Below are positions 36,366-43,441 of a stretch of 64,000 bases of DNA, in pieces. The DNA lies in assembly GCA_026390735.1 (NCBI GenBank), contig JAPLFJ010000007.1, positions 1 through 64,000 on the forward strand, written 5' to 3'. Both the position numbers and the translations under genes were made by a program. Origin of the DNA: Ignavibacteriota bacterium. Its GTDB lineage: Bacteria > Bacteroidota > Ignavibacteria > Tepidaquicellales > Tepidaquicellaceae. A model generated the notes under the pieces. That model was not told the DNA's origin. It searched no databases and saw nothing but the letters and a program-made list of their open reading frames with translations. Numbering within the stretch: position 1 is the stretch's first letter; each line of letters starts with the position of its first letter.

Positions 36366-36960
36366 AGGGAGTAATGAGAAAGAAGTAGGGAGTAAGGAGT
36401 AGGGAGTAAGGAGAAAGAAATTAAAGAAGGAATGGAACGCGGATGACGCTGAAAGAACGGATGAACGCGGATTAAAGATTAGAGAAGGAATGGAACGCGG
36501 ATGACGCTGAAAGAACGGATGTAAAAACAATTATGAATTCAGAATGATGAATGATGAATTGAAGAGCAAGAACTTCTGACACGAATTAACAAGAAAGGAA
36601 TTAAAAAGTTGTTTAGGGTTAGAGAAAAGATTAAAGAAGAGATGTCCACGACTCCTTTTAAGAGCATAAAGGAATGACAACGTGTGAATAAGAGAATTAA
36701 TATATGCTAATTATGCGAATTAAACGAATTAGAGATTTTTCAGGGTAAGATCAAAATTAGTAAGGAGTAAGAAGTAAGGAGTATTGAGAAATTAAGGAAG
36801 GAATGGAACGCGGATGACGCGGGAAGAGCGGATGAAGAGCAATTATGAATTCTTCCACCACGGCGGACGCAAAGAACGCGGAATTATGAATGATGAATTA
36901 AAAGAATAAAGATAGAGATATACTACAAAGCAGTTATGAGGAGAAGAGAAGGAAAGGAAT
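36366..36960 (+). repeat. Mosaic repeat region 3
   Basis: Two rounds of the same series occur on the plus strand: GGAGTAG/GGAGTAA heptamers, GGAATGGAACGCGGATGACG, GAACGGATGAACGCGGATTA, ATGATGAATGATGAATT heptamers, a GAATTAACACGAA-like module, TTTAGGGTTAGAG, then again heptamers (36758-36790) and the GACGCGG module. A CCACGGCGG segment parallels CCGCGGCGG in region 1. No coding sequence is supported; the frame 36208-36402 ends inside a heptamer array. Confidence 0.75.
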
Positions 36961-36972
36961 GGGGCGGGGAGT

Positions 36973-37650
36973 TTATGTGAGGAGGGATTCGGTTTTGAAG
37001 TTGGTGGTCCAGTATACTTCTTTGGATGTTGTTTTTGTGAGGGCGAAGAATATTACGGCTTTGTTGTACAGTGAGATTTCTGCGGAGTATGTGTTGCTCA
37101 TGATGAACTGAAGAGTTTTGTTTTCTGATGTGATTCCGTCGTTTACTATGAGTGTGTCTTTTATGAAATAATGGTTGCTGCCTGTTGCGGGATTCTTCAG
37201 GTCGTAGAGGAATATTAAGAGGCAGGCGTTGTATGGTTGTGTGATGTTCTGAAAGTTGTCTGTGTTGAAATCGATTTCAAACTTTTCGCTGGTTAAGGAA
37301 AATGAGTTTACGGTTAATCGCTTGCCGATTGGTACGATATCGTTTTTGATTGTGAGACGGTCTGCCTCAACAGATTTCGCGTTGAACTTTATGATTTTTG
37401 TGTATGCGCTTCTGCCTTCGAGGTTTGATGAATTCCAGACTTCCTTTATTCCCGGAAACCATAATGCGTTAGTAGAAAGCAGTGAAGCCATTCCGAACTT
37501 TCCCCTGTTCTTAACAGATTTTTCCGTGTAACTTATTTTCTGATTATGCGGTCTCGTGTATATGATAACTTTACCGCCGATATTCCTGAAAACCATATTT
37601 CCGAGTGTGCCCGAAATATTCCCTATTACACTTTTTGTTATTTCTGCCAT
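36973..37650 (-). CDS. DUF6266-like protein, function unknown
   Basis: The 225-aa protein begins MAEITKSVIGNISGTLGNMVFRN and continues with GGKVIIYTRP and SVKNRGKF, which resembles the DUF6266 family of Bacteroidota (xxGxSGKxGNVVxxxxxGxxxxRxxP...). No signal peptide is seen. The remainder is mixed alpha/beta with no known motif. It lies alone between repeat regions, with five 11-bp iterons 52-106 bp upstream of the start. Context and isolation suggest an acquired accessory gene. Family match is by pattern only. Confidence 0.7.
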   Translation of the reverse strand: MAEITKSVIGNISGTLGNMVFRNIGGKVIIYTRPHNQKISYTEKSVKNRGKFGMASLLSTNALWFPGIKEVWNSSNLEGRSAYTKIIKFNAKSVEADRLTIKNDIVPIGKRLTVNSFSLTSEKFEIDFNTDNFQNITQPYNACLLIFLYDLKNPATGSNHYFIKDTLIVNDGITSENKTLQFIMSNTYSAEISLYNKAVIFFALTKTTSKEVYWTTNFKTESLLT

Positions 37651-37701
37651 TGTTTTAACTCCTTATGTTTAAGATACCTTTAAAGCATACACCCGACAAG
37701 T

Positions 37702-37756
37702 CTTATCGAATATATTTCAGATATATATCGCATAAATATCGTATGTATATCGCATA
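37702..37756 (-). repeat. Five tandem 11-bp iterons upstream of the DUF6266-like gene
   Basis: Exact 11-bp spacing: CTTATCGAATA, TATTTCAGATA, TATATCGCATA, AATATCGTATG, TATATCGCATA. Units 3 and 5 are identical; units 1 and 2 each match them at 8 of 11 positions. The period equals one helical turn, so a protein could bind all copies on one face. Confidence 0.7.
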
Positions 37757-37842
37757 TATTTACTGACTAAAGGCAGATTAGATAGAAACGGGATAACAAT
37801 CAAGAGAAAAGACAGGAGGCAGATTTTATGCGGGGGTTAAAT

Positions 37843-37872
37843 AAAAAAAAAGGCGGACTGGGTAGGTCCGCC
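37843..37872 (-). terminator. Hairpin with T-tract on the minus strand
   Basis: GGCGGAC (37852-37858) pairs perfectly with GTCCGCC (37866-37872); read on the minus strand it is followed by nine T (37851-37843). It looks like an intrinsic terminator, yet no minus-strand gene lies in the preceding kilobase, so the transcript may be non-coding or the site may serve read-through from 38877. Confidence 0.55.
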
Positions 37873-38129
37873 CCTCATTGCGAAAAGCAATTAAGTAAAG
37901 GGTAACAATGAAAATAATCATTGTTGGGGTATAACATGAAAAAAACTAATCACAAAATTGATTTGGGGAAATCAATTATTGTAATGTCCAAAAATGGGAA
38001 TTATTTGTTTAAGATGCTACGATTAATCTGTAAATGATAAATATATGATATAAGAGGTGTTATTTTTAGTTTAAATGATATGGGATATTTGATTTTACAG
38101 TATTTAAAAACGAAATTACAGATAATAAT

Positions 38130-38420
38130 AGAGAAAAAAGTAAAGAGTAAGGAAGTAGGGAGTAAGGAGAAATGAGTAGGGAAAAAGAAGTAAGGAAGTA
38201 AGGAGAAAGCAATTGGCACTATAAAAGGATTGGAACGCGGATGACGCGGGAAGAACGGATTAGAAGAAGAGATGGCACACTGATTTTAATGATGAAAAGC
38301 TGATTTGCACTGATACAAAATACTTAGGAATGGAACGCAGATTTACACTGATTGAACTGATTTTCACGGATTTTAAAGTATTGAATAATTATAGATTTAT
38401 TTTAAGTTACTTAGAAGAAT
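38130..38420 (+). repeat. Mosaic repeat region 4
   Basis: This region carries heptamer-like GGAGTAA/AAGTAGG units (38139-38210), GGATTGGAACGCGGATGACG, then ACTGATTTT/GCACTGAT and TTACACTGATTG modules. Downstream, near 38480-38515, a segment ending AATTCTGGTTTATCATCG repeats a piece of region 1 (27913-27935). No gene is seen in 37651-38558 apart from a doubtful 33-codon frame at 37936-38037. Confidence 0.7.
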
Positions 38421-38558
38421 TAGAAAAAAATATCTGCTAATTACGCTATATTAGAGATAAAGGCGTATAGGGTTAAGGGTTAATAATTCTGGTTTATCAT
38501 CGTATGTATTTATAAATTAAGGTTTCAGATTCTCAGGTAGAAAACCCCGGTCACTCTT

Positions 38559-38780
38559 CCGACAACATCAATCAAATATGACATAACGAATAGCTCATTC
38601 GTAAAACTTACATTTTATGATGTAACAGGAAAAGAAGTGGAAACACTCGTAAACGACAATATGCAGGCATGCAGGTACGAAGCAACTTTAAACGGAGCAA
38701 GTTATGCCAGAGGAATGTACTTTGCGAAGATAGAAGCAGGGAGTTACTGGCATATTATAAAGATGGCGATGGTGAAATAA
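38559..38780 (+). pseudogene. Stranded T9SS sorting-domain fragment
   Basis: Seventy-three sense codons and a stop read through without interruption as PTTSIKYDITNSSFVKL...GKEVETLVNDNMQ...IIKMAMVK. The DNA is nearly identical to the 3' end of the T9SS gene at 57295-58119. The preceding NYPNPFNP part is degraded, and there is no start or upstream gene. It is a recent duplication or the remnant of a deleted gene. Confidence 0.88.
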
Positions 38781-38876
38781 TAAAGAGTATTTTATCTCCT
38801 GACCGGGGGTTGTTATTCTAACGCCGCCTGTTTTTATTACTGTATCCTTTGAGTGAAATATACTATAAATGAAGTA

Positions 38877-40778
38877 TTATTTTTTCTCTTTATTCTGCTG
38901 CCAGTATCTGGAATCTGTTTCACCAGGTTCAAGGAAAATGCTTTCATCTTTTACTGCTTTATTATACATCTCAGATTTATCAGGGGCAATATACCACAAA
39001 TGAAGTAATGACTCCATTCCTGTTTCCCTGTCCAGGATGCTTTCCGGATATCCGAACTTATTCTGGAACACAATACGATGATAAGGAGCATACCAGGTAA
39101 GTATATATCCTACGTATTCACAAAGCAGGCTGTCAATATTCCGCACAATACTTATTCTATCGTTAAAGTTAAAAGTGTTATTATAACTGACACAAAGTTC
39201 ATCTATCTTTTTGTCATTTATTCCTGACCAGTTAGCATTGTTCTTCAGATCAGCAAGTTTCGAACCATACATATTCTCGGGGTTTGGTATTTGTGAACCT
39301 GACCAGGCAGCAGTTATAAGAGAAAAACCTTTTTCATTACCTGCCTGTGTGGATGCTGCACCATCAAGTTTTGTAAGGTTAAGTTTTATACCGACCTTTT
39401 TTAAATCTTCCTGAAATATTGTCAGGTATATATCTTCTCCATGGTTGTATATTATGTCAGTTTCGAACACTTTACCATTTTTTACAAGATAACCGTCCTG
39501 ATTTTTTTCAGTCCATCCTGCGGATGATAACAGCATTGCAGAAGAGTCCAGATTACAACCTATGTGAGGATTTGAAGAATTTTCATAAACACTTCCCGGG
39601 AAGTAGGAGTTCATTAATGTGTATGCGTTATCAAACAGTTTCTCGTTTAGTTTCTTTCTGTCAAAAGCGTAAGCAAGTGCTTTTCGTACTCTGGCATCAT
39701 CAAACGGTTTAATCTTTGTGTTAATACATATACCAGAAATACCTGCAGGATATTCGTTAAAGACCCTTTTCTTCAGAATAATTCCACGCTTTATTTTATC
39801 GAAATTATAAGCTGTGTTCCATTCAGAAGCTCTGTTTACCCTGAGGACATCAATCTCTCCCTTTTTTAATTTTTCCAGTTTAAGCAATTCATCATTCAGG
39901 AAAATAAAATTAATTACGTTGAAGTTATTTTTTCCTGTATTGAATTTCAGTTTCTCTCCCCAGTAATCTGTTATTCTTCTTATCTTTAAAGATTGTCCTT
40001 TTACGATGTCTTTATCCAGAAGCGCATAAGGGCCGCTGCCAGGTATAAAACTGTACTGATATTTTTCCAGATAGCCTTTTCCAGATAGATTATTAATATA
40101 ATGTGAGGGTAATATTTTTATGTCAGTTGCTATTGCGTCGAAAAGTCTCCAGTCAGCATTCTTTGATTTAATTGAGAAAATATACTTACTATCTGCAACC
40201 GGCTCTTCATAAGAACTCATTAATTCGTTAAGATACGGTTCTAAAATATCCTTATCAATTAATAATTTCCATGTTGCAATAAAATCATCTGAAGTGACTG
40301 GTTTACCGTCAGCCCATCTGGCATCGGGATTAATACGGAAATAAAATGTCATCTTGTCATCTGAAACCTTCCAGTGTGTTGCAAGTGACGGGACAAACTC
40401 TGAGGTTACAGGGTCTTTATCAAGCAGTGTTTCATAGAAAAGTTTTCCTGTAAAAGCGTTGAAACCATTATTAGCATCTTTTCCGTAAGGTCTTAGAGTA
40501 ACAGGGAAATCAGGCAATGAGATATTTATATTTCCGCCTTTAACAGCGCCAGGGTTTGCGGATGAATTGTAATTGTTGTTTGTTTCCCATCCTTCGCCTT
40601 TAAATCCTTTTCCTCCTGATTCAGGTGAAACAGAAGAATCCGCGCCAAGAGGTATATCGAATACTTTTAACGATACCGGTGCGTTGTCGTAGTCGGATAC
40701 CGAACTTTCTTTCCTGCTGCATCCTGAAAATAACAGCATCAGCAATGTTAATAATAATATGTTTTTATTAGTCAGCAA
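38877..40778 (-). CDS. Oligopeptide/dipeptide-type ABC transporter substrate-binding lipoprotein
   Basis: The 633-aa solute-binding protein (family 5) starts with a lipobox LFSGC (Cys about residue 20). After a linker, the SBP_bac_5 fold spans about 105-560: THWKVSDDKMTFYFRINPDARWADGKPVTSDDFIATWK, then AYAFDRKKLNEKLF and the GYLVKNGKVFE insert. Ligands are usually peptides, sometimes nickel or sugars. No permease or ATPase genes adjoin it. Its start overlaps the end of the upstream TPR-like gene by 7 bp, so the two are co-transcribed. Because orphan binding proteins are common in Bacteroidota, the transporter is probably encoded elsewhere. Confidence 0.88.
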   Translation of the reverse strand: MLTNKNILLLTLLMLLFSGCSRKESSVSDYDNAPVSLKVFDIPLGADSSVSPESGGKGFKGEGWETNNNYNSSANPGAVKGGNINISLPDFPVTLRPYGKDANNGFNAFTGKLFYETLLDKDPVTSEFVPSLATHWKVSDDKMTFYFRINPDARWADGKPVTSDDFIATWKLLIDKDILEPYLNELMSSYEEPVADSKYIFSIKSKNADWRLFDAIATDIKILPSHYINNLSGKGYLEKYQYSFIPGSGPYALLDKDIVKGQSLKIRRITDYWGEKLKFNTGKNNFNVINFIFLNDELLKLEKLKKGEIDVLRVNRASEWNTAYNFDKIKRGIILKKRVFNEYPAGISGICINTKIKPFDDARVRKALAYAFDRKKLNEKLFDNAYTLMNSYFPGSVYENSSNPHIGCNLDSSAMLLSSAGWTEKNQDGYLVKNGKVFETDIIYNHGEDIYLTIFQEDLKKVGIKLNLTKLDGAASTQAGNEKGFSLITAAWSGSQIPNPENMYGSKLADLKNNANWSGINDKKIDELCVSYNNTFNFNDRISIVRNIDSLLCEYVGYILTWYAPYHRIVFQNKFGYPESILDRETGMESLLHLWYIAPDKSEMYNKAVKDESIFLEPGETDSRYWQQNKEKK

Positions 40779-42286
40779 TATTCGTTTTTTAGTTCTTCAA
40801 GCCTGTCCATTAACCATCCGAGACCGTAATTATTACTGTCTTTGTTATCGATAACCTCTTTGTGCAGAGATTTTATCATCTTTTTATCAGGTTTTAGTTT
40901 CAGTTCAAAGATGGGTACATAATATTTTAAAAAAGCATTGCATGTCTTTACGTTAAAATCTGTTTCATCAGAATGTTTTTTCAGAAAATTCTTCAATGAA
41001 TCCACAACTTTCAGTGCATCTACAAAATTATTCAATTTATACAAAAACTTGAGGTGTGTAATCTTTAAGCTGATTTTATACATCTCAGGAATTGTTTTTA
41101 TCTTATTAATTAACACAAGTGCTTTCTTAAAATCACCTTTGTTTGCATATATCCTGGCATAGCAAAAATCATATATTCCCTGTCTCTCGTCGGGATGAAG
41201 CAATTTTGAATAAAGAACAACAAAAGATTCCGCCCACTCAAGTTCTCTTGCTTCTATACTTGTATTAAAAGTATTCATAAACAGAACGTGATGTATGTAC
41301 TTGATTTTCGTCCCTGAGGCAATGTACTGAGAGGAAAACATTTCCGAACTGACAAAGAACTTACAGATTTCAAATTTATACTTCATAAAAGCACTGTTCC
41401 CGCCTTCAATTTTATTGTTGCAATAATCGTTCAGGCAGGCAAATAATGTTGAGGATAACTCACCAGAGATATTTTTGTGATTATTGTATAAATAATCTCT
41501 TGTTTTGAAGAATACATCATCATCAGCAGAATTAGTACCTATTTTATAATTATTGTAAAGAAGAATCAGAATATCTTTGTACGGAAACTCATATTCCGAG
41601 ATTTTACTAATAACATTATCGATGAATTCATCGTTCAGAACTTCTTTCAGAACATTATACTCAGGTTTGTGATTATAAAAGTTTTCATAGTTGTACATCT
41701 CGCGTTTACCTGCCATAAAGGAAATCAAACCTTCCAGAAAATTAATCAGGGTAAGGTTTTCACTGCTTTTACCTGCATTGTGGTAATCAGACATTAAATA
41801 ATAATATTCAGTTTTTATATTTCCCAGTTCTTTCAATGGTACAACAGACTTATCATATGGCAGTTCACTAATATCCTTCTCAAGGCTGGTACTGACAGTT
41901 TTCAGGTAATCGAAACAACCTCTTTCAAAAAGAGTTTCAGCAAGTATTGTTTTTCTTCTGATTTTATTACTGCTAATCATTTTATGAATAAGGTATTCCT
42001 CGAGTACGATACTAAGTTTAGATAATCTGTTGAGGAATACTTTCTGATTGAGTTTGCTTTTGCCGAATGCTTTCAGGTGAATATATTCATTCGTAAGTTT
42101 CGGATGATTAAACTCAGGATGAAATTTTTTCAGTTCTCTGACTAAATGTTTATAATTCTTTCCTTCATTGAAATATATTGAGGTAAGAAATCTTTCAAAT
42201 TCTTTTAATTCCTGTTTTGAAAGAGAAGACAAAAGTTTAATTAACTTTGATTTTTTAATCATAGAGTAAAATATGAAATAATTCAT
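40772..42286 (-). CDS. Helical-repeat (TPR-like) cytoplasmic protein, function unknown
   Basis: The 504-aa, Lys-rich, all-helical protein lacks a signal peptide. The N-terminal segment LIKLLSSLSKQELKEFERFLTS-type pattern (about 12-35) is found in a Bacteroidota family with an N-terminal helical module and C-terminal TPR-like repeats. TPR-like helices are visible near 380-440 (YARIYANKGDFKKALVLINKI, KFLYKLNNFVDALKVVDSL). Starts at 42286 or 42262 are both possible; the second removes an odd MNYFIFYS prefix. It is translationally coupled to the peptide-binding lipoprotein, suggesting a shared regulatory or scaffolding task. Confidence 0.7.
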   Translation of the reverse strand: MNYFIFYSMIKKSKLIKLLSSLSKQELKEFERFLTSIYFNEGKNYKHLVRELKKFHPEFNHPKLTNEYIHLKAFGKSKLNQKVFLNRLSKLSIVLEEYLIHKMISSNKIRRKTILAETLFERGCFDYLKTVSTSLEKDISELPYDKSVVPLKELGNIKTEYYYLMSDYHNAGKSSENLTLINFLEGLISFMAGKREMYNYENFYNHKPEYNVLKEVLNDEFIDNVISKISEYEFPYKDILILLYNNYKIGTNSADDDVFFKTRDYLYNNHKNISGELSSTLFACLNDYCNNKIEGGNSAFMKYKFEICKFFVSSEMFSSQYIASGTKIKYIHHVLFMNTFNTSIEARELEWAESFVVLYSKLLHPDERQGIYDFCYARIYANKGDFKKALVLINKIKTIPEMYKISLKITHLKFLYKLNNFVDALKVVDSLKNFLKKHSDETDFNVKTCNAFLKYYVPIFELKLKPDKKMIKSLHKEVIDNKDSNNYGLGWLMDRLEELKNEYC

Positions 42287-42446
42287 TAATAAAAAATCAA
42301 AATAATAGGGGTGGAATTAAAGATTTGTAACGTACTGATAATACAGGTAATAGTAGTGCTGTCAAATACCTGGAAAGCGGTGATAATTCAAAAAACATAG
42401 TTTGTTAGTCAGACGCGGTATCGCTAATTTATGAGTAATTATCATT

Positions 42447-42490
42447 ACCTCTAGTATAGAGGTACAACCTTTTCGGTGGAAGTACAACCT
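42447..42490 (+). promoter_or_regulatory. Operator-like repeats upstream of the TrmB gene
   Basis: ACCTCTAGTATAGAGGT (42447-42463) is a perfect 7-bp inverted repeat around GTA. It overlaps the first of two direct repeats GTACAACCT (42462-42470 and 42482-42490), 20 bp apart. The composite lies 58-101 bp before the start codon, well placed for autoregulation by the encoded regulator. Confidence 0.55.
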
Positions 42491-42547
42491 CTGATAAGGG
42501 ATATAATAAAAGACGGGTTAGTAAAAAATGTTTAAAAGGGATTTAAA

Positions 42548-43417
42548 ATGAACTTAAATGATTTAACTACGAAACTATTACCTTTGGGTATCACTGGCAG
42601 GGAAGCAGAGGTATATATTGCATTGTTAAAGAATAGTGCTTTAACCGCTACCGAAATATCCAAGATTACTTCTGTATCGCTTAATAAGATATATGAAGTG
42701 CTTCAAAACCTCGTAAAGAAAAAGATGTGTACTGAGAATTATCTGAATGGCGTAAAACTGTTTCGCTGTATTGAGCCCAAAATTGCCTTTCAGAATATTT
42801 TCTCTGTTTATCAGGAGGATATTAACAGAAAGAAAGCACTTTACAAGGAAGAACTTGAAGATAGTTTGAATAGTCTTTACAGTCAGGATAAAAACAGTAA
42901 TAATCCTCTGGACTATATTGAAGTGGTAAGCGACAGGGGACAAGCAACTGACAGGTTTCTCACAATTCAAGCGAACGCAAAAAAGGAAATACTATTCTTC
43001 AGCAAACCTCCTTATGTCAACAGTCAGAGCCTTGGAGGTAATATAGAAGAAATTGAAAACGTCTGCAAAAGTAATGTAAGCGTAAAAAGCATTTATGAAT
43101 GCGGTTCAAACGAATCAAGAGAGTACAAGGAAAATCTACTTAATGTAATTGAGCACTACGAAAGTTTAGGGGAAGAATCAAGAATTATTGATGCTTTACC
43201 CGTTAAGCTTGTAATCGTTGATGAGAGTATCTCGATTTTTTCATTAATCGATAATGTAGCATTTAATCCTCAACTGACGACTATGATTGTACATCATCCT
43301 GTTTTCGCATTATCCCAGAAAACACTTTTTGAGGTTTACTGGAATAAGTCTATAACAATAGATGAATATAAGAGAGAGTATCTCAGCCTTTTAAGTAAAG
43401 TTGTATTACAAAATTAA
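42548..43417 (+). CDS. TrmB-family transcriptional regulator
   Basis: The 289-aa DNA-binding protein has an N-terminal winged helix (about 8-75: GITGREAEVYIALLKNSALTATEISKITSVSLNKIYEVLQNL) characteristic of TrmB, followed by a short coiled-coil (about 90-120) and a C-terminal phospholipase-D-like effector domain (about 125-285). TrmB proteins in archaea sense sugars; bacterial members regulate various operons. It precedes the surface-protein cluster by 24 bp and is transcribed with it, so it probably controls that cluster and itself through the repeats upstream. Confidence 0.88.
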   Translation: MNLNDLTTKLLPLGITGREAEVYIALLKNSALTATEISKITSVSLNKIYEVLQNLVKKKMCTENYLNGVKLFRCIEPKIAFQNIFSVYQEDINRKKALYKEELEDSLNSLYSQDKNSNNPLDYIEVVSDRGQATDRFLTIQANAKKEILFFSKPPYVNSQSLGGNIEEIENVCKSNVSVKSIYECGSNESREYKENLLNVIEHYESLGEESRIIDALPVKLVIVDESISIFSLIDNVAFNPQLTTMIVHHPVFALSQKTLFEVYWNKSITIDEYKREYLSLLSKVVLQN

Positions 43418-43441
43418 AACCAAATTATAATTAATAAAACT

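Noticed and set aside
36208-36402. Open frame of 64 codons on the plus strand
   Set aside because: It ends within a GGAGTAG heptamer array and has no signal, motif or neighbour that supports coding.
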